From Planktothrix serta PCC 8927 (GTDB lineage: Bacteria; Cyanobacteriota; Cyanobacteriia; Cyanobacteriales; Microcoleaceae): 64,000 nt of DNA. The position numbers and the translations under genes were made by a program. Positions 52,672-63,906 of this stretch are shown here, piece by piece. Below the pieces are notes generated by a model. The model ran no database searches, had not been told where the DNA came from, and was given only the letters and a program-made list of their open reading frames with translations. The stretch covers positions 1-64,000 of the forward strand of contig NZ_LR734829.1 of assembly GCF_900010725.2 (NCBI RefSeq), given 5' to 3'. The first letter of the stretch is position 1; each line of letters starts with the position of its first letter.

Positions 52672-53436
52672 ATGAAATTAGAAGACATTCGTGCTATAGT
52701 CACTGGTTCTGCTAGCGGAATTGGTCGTTGCATAACTTTAGAATTGGCCCGTGCGGGAGCCAAGGTAGTAGGTGGTGATTTAGATGTAGATGGGTTAAAA
52801 GCATTGGAAGCAGAAAGTGCCGAATTTTCCGGGAAAGTTTACGGAATTTATCTGGATGTCGCTAACGAAGTATCAGTAAAAGATTTTATTATCCAAGCTT
52901 TTGAAAAGATTCAAGATATTAATACCCTAGTGAACAACGCTGGTATTCTACGAGATGGCTTACTCGTCACACAAGATGAAGAAGGTTGGCTCCGTAAACT
53001 ACCGACAGCACAATGGAAGCGAGTCATTGATGTGAATCTGACAGGTGCCTTTTTAATGGCTAGAGAATTTGCCGCAACAGTCATTGAGAAGAATATTACG
53101 CCAAGTTTGATAGTCAATATTTCCTCTATCACTAGGTCAGGCAATCCCGGTCAGTCAAATTATAGTGCTTCCAAGGCTGGATTAGATGCAGACACACGCA
53201 CATGGGCTTTAGAGTTAGCCCCGTTTGGATTTCGGGTAGCAGGTATCGCACCTGGATTAACCAATACCCCCATCCTGAGCCGAGTTTCGACCGAAGCACT
53301 GGCTGAGATGACTAAGCAAATTCCCCTGGGTCGCATAGCTGAACCTTACGAAATTTGGCAAGCCATGCGTTTCATTATTGAATGCGACTATTTTACTGGT
53401 AGCATCATAGATGTAGATGGTGGTGTGCGATTTTAA
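52672..53436 (+). CDS. Short-chain dehydrogenase/reductase (FabG-like)
   Basis: 254 aa. The cofactor motif is VTGSASGIGR (about 11-20) with D in GGDLDVDGL, the structural motif is NNAG (about 90), and the catalytic Ser is in NISSITRSGNPGQSN, followed by YSASK (Tyr-Lys). The C-terminus IDVDGGVRF is typical of FabG-type enzymes. It reduces a ketone or oxidises an alcohol with NAD(P)H. In this cluster it may make the 3-hydroxyl of the acyl chain or process a sugar or residue. It is followed after 21 bp by the glycosyltransferase. Confidence 0.85.
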   Translation: MKLEDIRAIVTGSASGIGRCITLELARAGAKVVGGDLDVDGLKALEAESAEFSGKVYGIYLDVANEVSVKDFIIQAFEKIQDINTLVNNAGILRDGLLVTQDEEGWLRKLPTAQWKRVIDVNLTGAFLMAREFAATVIEKNITPSLIVNISSITRSGNPGQSNYSASKAGLDADTRTWALELAPFGFRVAGIAPGLTNTPILSRVSTEALAEMTKQIPLGRIAEPYEIWQAMRFIIECDYFTGSIIDVDGGVRF

Positions 53437-53457
53437 ATCAATAATAAATAGCAGTTT

Positions 53458-54192
53458 ATGAGCCAAATTCCCAAAATAATACATCAGATTTTTTTTGCGG
53501 GAGCAGCAGCACTACCACAAAAATATCTTCGCTATCATCAAACAGTTTTACAACATCACCCGGATTGGGAACATCAATTTTGGGATGAATCAAAATCTTA
53601 TCAGTTTATGGAACAGCATTATTCCTGGTTTCTCCCAGTGTATAATTCCTACACTTATAACATTCAACGTTGGGATGCAATACGTTATTTTATCCTCTAT
53701 CACTACGGAGGTTTTTATATTGATATAGATATTGAATGCCTTAAGCCACTTAATAGTTTGTTAGGAGATTTTGAGCTAGTGCTCTCAAGATTAGTTGGCT
53801 TTAGCAATGCTATTATGGGAAGCATTCCCGGGCATCCCCTTTGGCTAAAAGTATTCGAGGAATTGCCAAAACGCAAAGACAATTCAGCCAATAAAACAAT
53901 GCCTTATTATATAGGCTACAGTACCGGACCGATCATGTTAAATGACTGTATCATAGCTTCTCAATTACAGGAAAGCCCCAAAATTCTTGTTTGTCCAGGA
54001 TACATATTTGAACCAGGTGCTCCTATGGAACTTAACGGGAAAATTTTTAAGAGTTTACCTAACTCACAGACATATACTATACATCACATGACCACTTCTT
54101 GGCTACCTCCAAAACATCAGATTATTAGATTTTTGTTCGGTCTAGTTTTAGAACCGTACTGGTTCTTTGGCTCACTGTTTAAAATTTCATAA
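53458..54192 (+). CDS. DXD glycosyltransferase (OCH1/capsular-sugar, GT32-like)
   Basis: 244 aa. IPKIIHQIFFAGAAALPQKY at the N-terminus, YNIQRWDAIRYFILYHYGGFYIDIDIECLKPL with the DxD metal and nucleotide-sugar motif, and a downstream GPIMLNDCI block match the DXD sugar transferases (Gly_transf_sug family). It is cytoplasmic and would transfer a sugar from a nucleotide donor. It is co-oriented and probably co-transcribed with the SDR. Hassallidins carry mannose and other sugars on the acyl chain or peptide, so it is a good candidate for one of these transfers. Confidence 0.85.
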   Translation: MSQIPKIIHQIFFAGAAALPQKYLRYHQTVLQHHPDWEHQFWDESKSYQFMEQHYSWFLPVYNSYTYNIQRWDAIRYFILYHYGGFYIDIDIECLKPLNSLLGDFELVLSRLVGFSNAIMGSIPGHPLWLKVFEELPKRKDNSANKTMPYYIGYSTGPIMLNDCIIASQLQESPKILVCPGYIFEPGAPMELNGKIFKSLPNSQTYTIHHMTTSWLPPKHQIIRFLFGLVLEPYWFFGSLFKIS

Positions 54193-54237
54193 TAATTACA
54201 CGGCTCATACAAAAATTACCTGGTAGTGTTAACAAAA

Positions 54238-55890
54238 TTAAAAATGGAAAAATCTCTGATGGAATTTTCTCAGGGTAGGGCGATGACCAACACTAATAAA
54301 CGTTGCGCCTGTTGCTACTAAAAGATTATAAAGCTGTTCTTCATTATCAGCATCTAAAGCACTGGTTGCTTCATCTAAAATGACATACTTGGGTTTTGTT
54401 ACTAATATTCTGGCAAAAGCTAATCTTTGTTGCTCTCCTAAAGAAAGGATATCAGTCCAATCTTTATCTACATCCAAACCCTCAAATCTTTCTACTAAGT
54501 CTGCCAAATTCACCTTTTTAAGCACTTGATAAAGTTCTGCATCACTCAAATCTGTTTTACCACGAGGATAAAGAAGCTGCTCTCGCAGAGTTCCTGATAT
54601 CATGTAAGGACGCTGGGGTAAAAATAGCATCTCTTCCAAATTCGGACGGGCAATCACACCTGTTCCCGAATCCCATAAACCTGCTAAAGTTCGCAACAGA
54701 GAACTTTTCCCAGAACCACTATTTCCTGTAATTAATAATCCTTGACCAATTGGCAGCGTTAAAGAAATATTTCTTATGAGAGTTTTTTGATAATTGGGTG
54801 TCTGAATAGTCAAGTTTGTAAAGGTTATATTATCGTCGTTGACAATATCAATATTTTTAGTAAGAGAAGTATTTTTTTCCAGTTGTTTAAAATAGATTAA
54901 AAAGATATATAAACGATTAATTGAAGCCGCAAATTTAGTAAATTTTTCAAATTGATACATAATCAAATTGACAGAAAAAGCCACTTGTCCAAAAGCACCT
55001 CCTGCTTCAGTAACTTTGCCTACTTCAATTTCACCTGAAAGAATTTGATTACCCAGAATCAGTGCTGGTATAATCCAAGGGAGATAGCCAAACTGATGCT
55101 TAAATATATTTAAATAAACCTCTGTCCATAAAATTAATTGCTTGAAATTCTTGAAAACTTCATTAAAGATAAGTTTGACTTTATGAGATTCTGGCAAAAT
55201 GCCATTATATAAAGCAATAGACTCAGCATTTTCTCGGATACGGACTAAACCAAAGCGAAAATTAGCTTCTTTTTTCAACTGTTCAAAATTCAATTTTGTC
55301 AACTTTTTGCCATAAAAACCAATTGTTATGATATAGGCTAATAGAGAATAAATGACCAAAGCAAAAACGAGCTTTTGAGAAATCGACCAGAGAATGATGC
55401 TAAATGCAATAACAACAAAAAAAGATTCGAGACAATTGACCAAAAATTGCACAGATTGCTGACAGAAGTTGGAAACATCTTCAGAAATACGTTGGTCTGG
55501 GTTATCAATTTCCTTATAGAAGATATTTAGGTCATAAAAAGCACGATTTTTAAAATATTGGTTAAGTAAATGATGAGTTAACCACCGTCGCCAATAAATA
55601 CCTATTATCTCTCGGACATAGCCATAGCCAGAGTTGAGAAACCCAAAAATGATTATACCCCCAAAAGCAAACAATATGCCTTGCCAAAACCGTAGCCGAT
55701 CGCGGGCAGAAAGAGCAGAAATTAAATCTCCCTGTAGGTTGTTCAATAATACTTTGACTTGAGTGTTCATGAGCAATAAAACACCAAGCAGGATAAGTAA
55801 AAGGAGTGCGCCTCGTTTTTCATCGCCTAACCAATAAAGTTTGGCAATTCCCCAAAACTCTTTAATCCCTCTTAAGCTAAATTGATTCAT
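54238..55890 (-). CDS. ABC exporter with fused membrane and ATPase domains (SbmA/BacA-type, ABC_membrane_2)
   Basis: 550 aa. The N-terminal about 330 residues form a six-helix domain of the SbmA/YddA type, with the EEI-like region FNEVFKNFKQLILWTEVYLNIFKHQ. The C-terminal ATPase (about 355-550) has Walker A GNSGSGKSSLLRTLAGLW, signature LSLGEQQRLAFARIL, Walker B YVILDEATSALD and the switch His in SVGHRPTLRKF. This family is common in cyanobacterial peptide clusters (McyH-like) and probably exports the glycolipopeptide. It diverges from the MFS gene with a start-to-start gap of only 23-59 bp. Confidence 0.88.
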   Translation of the reverse strand: MNQFSLRGIKEFWGIAKLYWLGDEKRGALLLLILLGVLLLMNTQVKVLLNNLQGDLISALSARDRLRFWQGILFAFGGIIIFGFLNSGYGYVREIIGIYWRRWLTHHLLNQYFKNRAFYDLNIFYKEIDNPDQRISEDVSNFCQQSVQFLVNCLESFFVVIAFSIILWSISQKLVFALVIYSLLAYIITIGFYGKKLTKLNFEQLKKEANFRFGLVRIRENAESIALYNGILPESHKVKLIFNEVFKNFKQLILWTEVYLNIFKHQFGYLPWIIPALILGNQILSGEIEVGKVTEAGGAFGQVAFSVNLIMYQFEKFTKFAASINRLYIFLIYFKQLEKNTSLTKNIDIVNDDNITFTNLTIQTPNYQKTLIRNISLTLPIGQGLLITGNSGSGKSSLLRTLAGLWDSGTGVIARPNLEEMLFLPQRPYMISGTLREQLLYPRGKTDLSDAELYQVLKKVNLADLVERFEGLDVDKDWTDILSLGEQQRLAFARILVTKPKYVILDEATSALDADNEEQLYNLLVATGATFISVGHRPTLRKFHQRFFHF

Positions 55891-55913
55891 AGTTAAATTT
55901 GTTGTAAGCTACA

Positions 55914-57236
55914 ATGAATTTTGCTTGCCAAAATTCGTCCCCAAAAAAAATGCGTATTTTTACATTTATTTGGTTCGGTCAGCTAGTGTCTCTAATTAGT
56001 ATCTGGATGACTGGTTTTGCTCTCGATATATCCGTGTTTAAGCAAACTGGTTCAGCCACTCAATTTGCCTTCCTAATAATTACGTCTACAGTTCCACTCG
56101 TTATCATTTCTCCTGTAGCAGGAACATTGGTGGATCATTGGAATCGTCGTTGGACAATGATTATCACTCATCTTTTTGCAGGTATATCTAGTCTAATTTT
56201 GATACTCATCGTGACCAGTGGTCAACTACAAATTGAGTACATCTATTTGAGAAATATCTTTGCTTCCCTCATTGGTGCTTTTCATGCACCTGCTTATAAA
56301 ACTGCCATTACTTCTATAGTCTCTCAGGAGGATTTAGGAAGAGCTAGTGGTATGGTTCAATTGGGAATAGGTATTCAGCAAATTATTTCACCTTTAATTG
56401 CAGGGATTCTATTGGATTTTATCGGCCTAAAAGGTATTCTTATGATAGACTTATCTGCGTTAATCATTGCCCTTGTTCCTCTGTTTTTACTACGGTTTGG
56501 TGAAATAAGTCAAACAAATGATATTGGTGAGAATGTTCATTCTACTTCCTTTTGGGAAAAAATAGTTTATGGCTGGACTTATTTGATTAATTGTCCCGGT
56601 CTACCGAGCTTTCTGATTCTCTACACTATTTACCAATTCTTGATTGGCTTCGTAAGTGTATTAGTTTACCCTCTAATTCTTTGTATGACGACTCCAAGCA
56701 ATTTGGGAAAAATCACATTCCTCGGCGGTGTTGGTATGCTTTTGGGTAGTATAGTCATGAGTACTTGGAAATATAATTTACAAAACTTAATTAACCTAGT
56801 TCTATTTGCTATGTCGTTGAGTGGGCTATGTATTGCTTTTGCTGGATTTCGTCCCTCTCTTATCGAAATTAGTCTTTCTACTTTATTATTCTTCTTCATT
56901 ACTCCTGTTCTTAATGGCTTAGTGCAAGTCTTCTTTCAAACAAGAGTCGTTGAAAATGTCCAAGGAAGAGTTTTTGCTTTAACAGGTGCAATATCGGGTG
57001 CTGCTATACCAATAGCAGCACTTTTTGCTGGGCCTTTAGCTGACTATATTTTCGAGCCTTTGATGGCTTTTGATGGTCCTTGGTCTAAAGAACTGGTCGG
57101 TCAGTTAATTGGCTCAGGTCCAGGTCGTGGTATTGGTTTACTCTTTGTCATTGTTGGTTTTTTCCTGTTGATAATACCTTTGATTGGATATCAGTTTCCG
57201 ACACTCCGCCAGTTGGATGACGGTAATAGAATTTAA
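55914..57236 (+). CDS. MFS exporter, paralogue of the 26920 gene
   Basis: 440 aa with about 12 helices. MFS loop motif is [15 protein letters not shown]. The ATG at 55950 ([12 protein letters not shown]) is a plausible alternative start and would leave more room for the divergent promoter. The C-terminus ([35 protein letters not shown]) matches the paralogue at 26920 closely. Its stop overlaps the stop of the convergent mbtH-like gene by 4 bp. Probable role is export of the product or maintenance of self-resistance, together with the ABC exporter. Confidence 0.85.
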   Translation: MNFACQNSSPKKMRIFTFIWFGQLVSLISIWMTGFALDISVFKQTGSATQFAFLIITSTVPLVIISPVAGTLVDHWNRRWTMIITHLFAGISSLILILIVTSGQLQIEYIYLRNIFASLIGAFHAPAYKTAITSIVSQEDLGRASGMVQLGIGIQQIISPLIAGILLDFIGLKGILMIDLSALIIALVPLFLLRFGEISQTNDIGENVHSTSFWEKIVYGWTYLINCPGLPSFLILYTIYQFLIGFVSVLVYPLILCMTTPSNLGKITFLGGVGMLLGSIVMSTWKYNLQNLINLVLFAMSLSGLCIAFAGFRPSLIEISLSTLLFFFITPVLNGLVQVFFQTRVVENVQGRVFALTGAISGAAIPIAALFAGPLADYIFEPLMAFDGPWSKELVGQLIGSGPGRGIGLLFVIVGFFLLIIPLIGYQFPTLRQLDDGNRI

Positions 57237-57463
57237 TGGGAAACTTCTTCAGATTCTTTCATTGCCTGACGTAAACTTAAAGGACGCATATCAGTCCATA
57301 CTTCGGCAATGTAGTCTAAACATTCCTTTTTAAAACCTTCTTTACCAACACTTTTCCATCCTAATGGTAATTCTTGTTTCCATTTTGGCCAAATTGAATA
57401 TTGTTCTTCATGATTGACCACTACGAGATATATCGTGTTGTCATCTTGTTCGTTAGTATTCAT
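57233..57463 (-). CDS. MbtH-like protein
   Basis: 76 aa. The family signature is complete: [20 protein letters not shown] (the N-x-E-x-Q-x-S-x-W-P block), [12 protein letters not shown], and [19 protein letters not shown] (the C-L-x-x-I-x-x-x-W-x-D-M-R-P-x-S-L-R block). MbtH proteins bind A domains and are needed for folding and adenylation activity. It overlaps the stop of NRPS1 by ATGA, so it is co-translated and probably serves the Thr and Tyr A domains of the cluster. Confidence 0.93.
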   Translation of the reverse strand: MNTNEQDDNTIYLVVVNHEEQYSIWPKWKQELPLGWKSVGKEGFKKECLDYIAEVWTDMRPLSLRQAMKESEEVSH

Positions 57464-60400
57464 GGTTTTGAGTCTCCTTTTTGAAATAAGCCATCATCAC
57501 TTAAGTGAATAAAACGGCGTTGGCGTTCTGCTTTGGGGATATTGGTGGTTGTTTTTTGCCCCGTTGCAGAAGTTGGGAGTAAGCGAGCAATTGCTTGTGG
57601 GGTGCGGTGGGTAAACAATTGGGGCAGGGAAAATTCGGTTTGGTAAGTCTGACGCAGACGCATGGCTAATTGGGTTATAAGCAGGGAATCGCCGCCAATT
57701 TCAAAGAAATCATCGCTAGCTCCTACTCGTTCTATTTTTAATAAACTAGCCATTAGCGAACAAATTGTTGCTTCTTGGTCGTTACTTGGTGCTAAGTATG
57801 GGTTTGTCCAATTCCAATCTACTTCTGGTAAGGCGTTCTGGTCTAGTTTACCGTTAACTGTTAATGGCATAACTTTCAGTGGTACAAAGGCAGATGGAAT
57901 CATATAGTCTGGTAGCTTACTCTTTAAAAATTGTGGTAGTGTCGTTCTCAAGTCCTCCTTGGTATCTGAGATAAAATAGGCAACAAGCTGATGATGACCG
58001 TTGGCACTTGGTTGGGCTGTGGCTACGGCTTCTTTTACTTGGGGGTGAGTTTTGAGGGCGGCAGTGATTTCCTCTAGTTCAATCCGAAACCCCCGAATTT
58101 TAACTTGTTGGTCAGCCCGACCAATGTATTCTACTTCACGGTTTGGCAATCGCCGCCCTAAGTCACCACTACGATAGAGACGGCAACCTGGAGTTTGAGC
58201 AAAGGGATTGGGAACAAATCTTTCTGCTGTTAGACGAGGTTGAGAGAGGTAACCCCGTGTTACTCCTGCACCCCCAATATAGATTTCCCCAGGAATGCCT
58301 ATCGGCATTGGTTCTAGATTCTCATCTAAAATATAGATGTTTAAATCGGGGATGGATTGACCGATCGCACTACCTTTACTAACGAGCTTATCTTCTTCCG
58401 TCAACTTTTTATAGGTTGCATGAACTGTAGTTTCGGTGATGCCATACATATTAATCAATTTTGGCTGTTGGCAACCATACAACTCAATCCAAGGTTGTAA
58501 GCTGGCTAGTTCCAAGGCTTCTCCACCAAAAATGATGTAGCGTAAATAGAGCTTTTCTGGTTTTTTGTCTGTTGCTGCTTGAATTAATTGCTTAAAGGCT
58601 GAGGGTGTTTGATTCAAAACTGTTACTTCTTGCTGTTGCACCAGTTGTAAAAAGTCTTGTGGTGAACGACTTATCCAGTAGGGTACTATTACTACTCGAC
58701 CACCATACAGCAGTCCTCCCCAAATTTCCCAAACGGAGAAGTCAAATGCGTAAGAATGAAAGAGTGTCCAAACGTCTTCGCTGTTAAACCCAAACCATGA
58801 TTCTGTTGCTTTGAATAAGCGCATCACATTAGCATGGGTGACAATACATCCTTTTGGTTTCCCGGTGGAACCACTTGTATAAATAATATAGGCTGGATTT
58901 TCTGGTAATATTTGCACTGCCAAGGATTCGGTGCTTGAGGCAAGCAAATCTCTCTCTATGTCTTCGAGGATAATGATAGGAGTCTGACATCCAGAAAGTT
59001 GTAAAACTACTTCTTTCTGTGTAAGCAGCATAATAATACCACTATCCTGTAAGAGAAATTCTATCCGCTCTTTTGGGTAACTGGGGTCAATTGGAACATA
59101 AGCTCCTCCTGCTTTGAGGATGGCTAATATGGCTATAACCATTTGTGGCGATCGCTCTAAGCACAATCCGACCAGTCTTTCTCTTGCTACACCTTGTTTT
59201 TGGAGATAATGAGCAAGGCGATTAGCATGGATTTCTAATTCAGCAAATGTAAGGGTTGTTTCTTGCCAAGTTATGGCAATTTTGTTTGCATATTTAGCGG
59301 CGACTCGCTCGAAGGCTGAGACTAAGGTTTCTGTGGTTTTGATAGAAGCGGTGTTGCTAGAAGCTAGTTCTAGTAAATGTTGCTGTTCTTGTGCGGTAAT
59401 TAGCGATCGTCTACCATACAAAGCTTGAGGGTAAGCTGAAATATCATTGAGTGCTGCCTGATAATACTTACTATATTGCTGAATTTGTAAAGTATCAAAC
59501 TGTTGCGTATCGTAGATTAAATTCAATTGCAGTGCTGTACTTCCTGGAACTAAACAAAACTCTACCAAGAAGGGGAAGTCTGTTTCTTCAAAAATTTCCA
59601 CATTTTGCACTTGAATTTGTGGTAAATTTAGCAATCCTTCATAGACATGAAAATGCACATAGTTAAATCCCACCTCAAATAGTGGGCGCTTTTTTATGAG
59701 GCGCTGCATTTCCACAAGAGGGAAACTTTGGTAGCCAAAAATTTCTTTTTCAGCCCGAAATACGTCCTGAATTAATTCTAGCCAACTCCCATCGCTTAAA
59801 GATATCCGAAATGGTACTGTGTTCACGAATAAACCTAATAGATTCTTACTATCGAGGGTTTCAGGTCGGCTATTGATAACGTTACCCGAAACGACTTCTT
59901 TTTGTCCAGTTAAAAAGGAGAGAACCCGCAGATGCACTGCCAAAAGTGACGTTTTGAGAGGGACTCCAACTCTTTTAGATAGTTTTCTCAGAGAGTCAGT
60001 TACTTCCTGATCAATAGTGATGGATAAGCGTTTGAGTTGACGTTGAGCGAGGTTGCCAGTGTTTACTAATGGTAGACGAGGTAGGGTGGTTATTTCTAGG
60101 TGATTAAGATGCTGCTGCCAAAATTCTTGCTGTTCTGGGGATGCAATTGCTTGTTGTTCTTGGACGATAAAATCTTTATAACTCATTTGAGGAACTTGTA
60201 ACCCTGGTACAGTTCCCATTTCTCCTGCTTCTAGATATAGGACATAACGTTGTAACAGTTGGGTCAATAACGTCGCCACACTCCACCCATCTAAAATTCC
60301 ATGATGAAAGCTAAAGCTGAAACTGAGTTCTGTATCAGAGAGTCTATGAATTTGGAAACGGAAAAGAGGTGGTTTGGTGATGTCAAAAGGTCGGTTTTTC

Positions 60401-63400
60401 TCTGTTTCAATCCATTCTGCAACTTGTTGATGGGCATTCCCAGGAAAATGACGCAAATCCACAACTGTTAAGGGTCGCTCTACTTCCCGGTGAACAATTT
60501 GGATGGGAGTGGTGTATCCTATCCAATGAAAAGAAGTTCGCAATCCAGGATGGGCTTGACAAATATCAGTTATCGCTTTTTCCCAGGCGATTTCTGAATA
60601 TTTCATAACTAAATCAAAGGTAAAAATTTGATGAAAAATCGCGCTCGTGGGATGCCTTTCTGTGTGATAGACCATCCCCGCCTGTAAACTAGAGAGGGGA
60701 TAGGCATCTTCTGCTTCCTCTGGTAAATTTTTTCTATCTTCGACTGAGAGCAGGTCTGCAACGAGAACATCCTTTGAATTTGTTACTGTCACTGCTGCTT
60801 TTTTCGTTGCCAACTGGCGTACTGTGGTAGACTCATAAAGTTCTCTGGTCGAGAGGGCAAAACCTGCCTTTTTCGCTTTGGCGACAACTTGCAAAGCTAA
60901 AATTGAATCGCCACCGATATCAAAGAAGTTATCATCAATTCCTACTTTTTTTATTCCCAATGTTTCGGCAAAAATTGCACTTAAGCACTCTTCATCAACA
61001 TTACGGGCTGCAACATATTTTTCTTCTTCTCTTAAACTGTTCCAATCTGGGGCAGGCAACGCTTTGGTATCAATTTTGCCATTAATATTAAGGGGGAAGG
61101 TCTCTAAACTCACATAAGCTGCTGGTATCATATACTCAGGCAACTTAGTTTTAAGATACTGTCTTAGTTGATATGCTGTGGGATTGCTTTCCCCAGGAAC
61201 ATAGTAAGCAACTAAACGCTTTTCTCCTTCCCATTCATCTGTTAAAATGAGCGCCTCTCGCACTTGAAAATGGGATGTTAGTGCTGCTTTGATTTCTCCC
61301 AATTCTATCCGAAACCCCCGAATTTTAACTTGTTGGTCTATCCGTCCTAAGTATTCTAATTCTCCATTCGGCATTCGCCGCCCTAAGTCTCCACTACGGT
61401 ATAGTCTGCCTTCGCCAAAAGGATTTGGTAAGTATCTTTCGGCTGTCAATGAGGGACGATTCAAATAACCGTAACTGACTCCTGCGCCTGCAACATAAAT
61501 TTCCCCTGGTAGTCCCTCAGCAACAGGTTCTTGTTTTTCATTAAGTAAGTATATACAAAGGTCTGGGATTTCTCTACCGATAATCGGAACAACTCTTGTT
61601 AAATCTTGATGAGAAATAGGATGATATGTCAGATGGACGGTGGTTTCCGTAATCCCATACATATTAATTAAACGGGGAGATCGATCGCCATACCGTTCTA
61701 ACCAGGGATGCAGGCTAGATAAATCCAACGCTTCTCCACCAAAAATCACATAGCGTAACGCTAATTGTCCACCACTAGCTTCATCAGCACGAATCAGTTG
61801 GTAAAAAGCGGAAGGAGTTTGATTAAGGACAGTCACTTTTTCTGTTGTGAGAAATTCTCGGAAGGTTTCTGTCGCTCTACTTAGCCAGAAGGGTACAATA
61901 ATCACCTTACCTCCATAAAGTAGAGCACCCCATAATTCCCACACAGAAAAGTCAAAGGCGAAGGAGTGAAACAACGTCCATATATCTTTGTTGTTAAAGC
62001 CAAACCAATGTTCTGTGGAACGCATTAACCTGATAACATTCCCATGGGTGACAACACAACCTTTAGGTGTACCAGTGGTGCCGCTAGTGTAAATAACATA
62101 AGCAGGAAATTCTGGTTTGAGGAGAACTTGTGGGGAAATATCTGGTGTTTCTGTCAGTTCGTTGGCTATGGAATTTAGAGTAAAGGCTAATATTTGCTGT
62201 TGAGCAAATTGAGAAACATGAGCTTCTTCACATATCAGTGCCGAAATTCCGCTATCTTGGAGAATTAGTTGTAAACGGGCTGTTGGAGAATCAGGTTCGA
62301 TGGGAACATAAGCTGCACCTGTTTTGAGGATGGCAAGAATTGCAACAACTATGTTTTCTGAACGTTCTAAACATATACCTACTCGCAATCCTTGCTTAAC
62401 TCCTTGACTAATTAAGTAATTAGCTAAACAATTTGCTTTCCTATTGAGTTCGGTATATGTGAGAGTTGTTTTATTAAATTGAACGGCTATATTTTCTGGA
62501 TATTGGCAAGCGATGCGGTCAAAGGCGGAAATTAGGGTTTCACTTAGAACTGGAGTTAGGGAAATTTGAGGTTGAAGAATGATAGAGTGATTTGTTTGAG
62601 GTAACTTCACCAAAAGACTAGAAATTGTTTGTTCCAGATTCTCTATAGCTTGATTAAATAAATTTTGGAAGTTGCTAAGTATTTCTGTGACTACTTGATA
62701 ATCTAGATAAGAAAGGTTATAGTCAAAATCAATTTTAATATCAGTGTCTTCTTTGTATTCACGAATATAAACAATCAGTGGTAATCTTTGTTGATCGCTA
62801 TACAATGGAACACAATTTGTCTGAGTATTGGCAAAGTTTTCGTTATAATCATGTTTTTCGTAGGATAGATAAACCTCAAAGAAATGTTCTTTACTATTGG
62901 GGTGTAAACCAGTCAGTCGTTTCATTTCTGCTAGAGGAAAACGTTGATGGCGATAATCTTGTCGTAGCAAAGCGCGGATATTATCTAAGAACTGGTGGAG
63001 GGTTTCGTTATCATCAATTTTTAGGCGAAAGGGGATGGTACTAACAAATAAATTTATGGCATCTTTAAAGTTTTTCTTATTGCGATTTAAAAGTGATAAA
63101 CCGACGACTAAATCTTTTTTTTCATAGCGATTGCTTAAACAAATTGTCAGTATACTTAAAATGAAATGAAAAATATTTGATTGAATTGCCAAACACAAGG
63201 AACTTACGCGATCGTAAGTTTGTCGAGAAATGTAGATTGATTGACGCTGACCAATTAATTTTTGAGGTTGAATTTGGGAAAAAAGCTTGGGAGAAAGACC
63301 CTGAAGACGCTTGATCCAATAATCGCGATCGCGCTGAAAATTATCGGATTTTAAATATTCTGATTCTTGCTGAAGATACTCAACTAAACTCCAATCTTTT

Positions 63401-63906
63401 TGCGTTTGTGTAGCTACGCCATCTTTCAATATCTGGTTGTAAGTTACAATAACTTCTCGAAAAAAGATAGCAGTTCCCCAACCGTCCGTAATCGTATGAT
63501 GATATTTGGCAAAAATAATGTGTTTTTGGCTACTTGTGCGAATAAGCTGAAAATCTACTAGGCAAGCATCCTTGCCAAAGTGAAAAGGTTGAATGAATTG
63601 CTTATTTATATAATCCTCAGCCTGCTCCTCACTATTTTCATAAGTAGAAAAATCCACTAATTTTACTCTTGTGTCTTTGTGCAGTGCAATAGTTTGTAAA
63701 GGATTTCCCTCTAATTCATAAATTCGTGTCCGTAAGCCTGGATGATAACAAATAACTCTGTTCATCGCCTCATTAAAAACTTCAATATTAAAAGCACCAT
63801 GAACCGTTACAGTTGCCCCTATATTTAGATGGGTTCCTTCCGGCCACATCATTTGCTCGATATAGATTTCTCTTTGATTTATTGTTAGTGGTAATACTTG
63901 ATTCAT
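57460..63906 (-). CDS. hasO: NRPS1 (initiation): C-A(Thr)-T-C-A(Thr)-T
   Basis: 2148 aa. It begins directly with a C domain (about 5-430, HHTITDG), which fits a starter C that N-acylates the first residue. A1 (about 465-960) code DFWNIGMVHK = Thr; T1 about 992 (IGGDSI). C2 (about 1045-1480, HHGILDG) resembles C2 of NRPS3. A2 (about 1510-2010) code DFWNIGMVHK = Thr; T2 about 2067 (IGGDSL). The tail after T2 ([20 protein letters not shown]) may dock to the next synthetase. No E domain, so both residues stay L. Predicted output: acyl-Thr1-Thr2. It is followed by the overlapping mbtH-like gene. The symbol is recalled from the described hassallidin cluster, so treat as tentative. Confidence 0.9.
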   Translation of the reverse strand: MNQVLPLTINQREIYIEQMMWPEGTHLNIGATVTVHGAFNIEVFNEAMNRVICYHPGLRTRIYELEGNPLQTIALHKDTRVKLVDFSTYENSEEQAEDYINKQFIQPFHFGKDACLVDFQLIRTSSQKHIIFAKYHHTITDGWGTAIFFREVIVTYNQILKDGVATQTQKDWSLVEYLQQESEYLKSDNFQRDRDYWIKRLQGLSPKLFSQIQPQKLIGQRQSIYISRQTYDRVSSLCLAIQSNIFHFILSILTICLSNRYEKKDLVVGLSLLNRNKKNFKDAINLFVSTIPFRLKIDDNETLHQFLDNIRALLRQDYRHQRFPLAEMKRLTGLHPNSKEHFFEVYLSYEKHDYNENFANTQTNCVPLYSDQQRLPLIVYIREYKEDTDIKIDFDYNLSYLDYQVVTEILSNFQNLFNQAIENLEQTISSLLVKLPQTNHSIILQPQISLTPVLSETLISAFDRIACQYPENIAVQFNKTTLTYTELNRKANCLANYLISQGVKQGLRVGICLERSENIVVAILAILKTGAAYVPIEPDSPTARLQLILQDSGISALICEEAHVSQFAQQQILAFTLNSIANELTETPDISPQVLLKPEFPAYVIYTSGTTGTPKGCVVTHGNVIRLMRSTEHWFGFNNKDIWTLFHSFAFDFSVWELWGALLYGGKVIIVPFWLSRATETFREFLTTEKVTVLNQTPSAFYQLIRADEASGGQLALRYVIFGGEALDLSSLHPWLERYGDRSPRLINMYGITETTVHLTYHPISHQDLTRVVPIIGREIPDLCIYLLNEKQEPVAEGLPGEIYVAGAGVSYGYLNRPSLTAERYLPNPFGEGRLYRSGDLGRRMPNGELEYLGRIDQQVKIRGFRIELGEIKAALTSHFQVREALILTDEWEGEKRLVAYYVPGESNPTAYQLRQYLKTKLPEYMIPAAYVSLETFPLNINGKIDTKALPAPDWNSLREEEKYVAARNVDEECLSAIFAETLGIKKVGIDDNFFDIGGDSILALQVVAKAKKAGFALSTRELYESTTVRQLATKKAAVTVTNSKDVLVADLLSVEDRKNLPEEAEDAYPLSSLQAGMVYHTERHPTSAIFHQIFTFDLVMKYSEIAWEKAITDICQAHPGLRTSFHWIGYTTPIQIVHREVERPLTVVDLRHFPGNAHQQVAEWIETEKNRPFDITKPPLFRFQIHRLSDTELSFSFSFHHGILDGWSVATLLTQLLQRYVLYLEAGEMGTVPGLQVPQMSYKDFIVQEQQAIASPEQQEFWQQHLNHLEITTLPRLPLVNTGNLAQRQLKRLSITIDQEVTDSLRKLSKRVGVPLKTSLLAVHLRVLSFLTGQKEVVSGNVINSRPETLDSKNLLGLFVNTVPFRISLSDGSWLELIQDVFRAEKEIFGYQSFPLVEMQRLIKKRPLFEVGFNYVHFHVYEGLLNLPQIQVQNVEIFEETDFPFLVEFCLVPGSTALQLNLIYDTQQFDTLQIQQYSKYYQAALNDISAYPQALYGRRSLITAQEQQHLLELASSNTASIKTTETLVSAFERVAAKYANKIAITWQETTLTFAELEIHANRLAHYLQKQGVARERLVGLCLERSPQMVIAILAILKAGGAYVPIDPSYPKERIEFLLQDSGIIMLLTQKEVVLQLSGCQTPIIILEDIERDLLASSTESLAVQILPENPAYIIYTSGSTGKPKGCIVTHANVMRLFKATESWFGFNSEDVWTLFHSYAFDFSVWEIWGGLLYGGRVVIVPYWISRSPQDFLQLVQQQEVTVLNQTPSAFKQLIQAATDKKPEKLYLRYIIFGGEALELASLQPWIELYGCQQPKLINMYGITETTVHATYKKLTEEDKLVSKGSAIGQSIPDLNIYILDENLEPMPIGIPGEIYIGGAGVTRGYLSQPRLTAERFVPNPFAQTPGCRLYRSGDLGRRLPNREVEYIGRADQQVKIRGFRIELEEITAALKTHPQVKEAVATAQPSANGHHQLVAYFISDTKEDLRTTLPQFLKSKLPDYMIPSAFVPLKVMPLTVNGKLDQNALPEVDWNWTNPYLAPSNDQEATICSLMASLLKIERVGASDDFFEIGGDSLLITQLAMRLRQTYQTEFSLPQLFTHRTPQAIARLLPTSATGQKTTTNIPKAERQRRFIHLSDDGLFQKGDSKP

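Noticed and set aside
57233-63906. Thioesterase or reductase release domain at the end of any synthetase
   Set aside because: All three proteins end shortly after a T or E domain, and no GxSxG-type domain follows.
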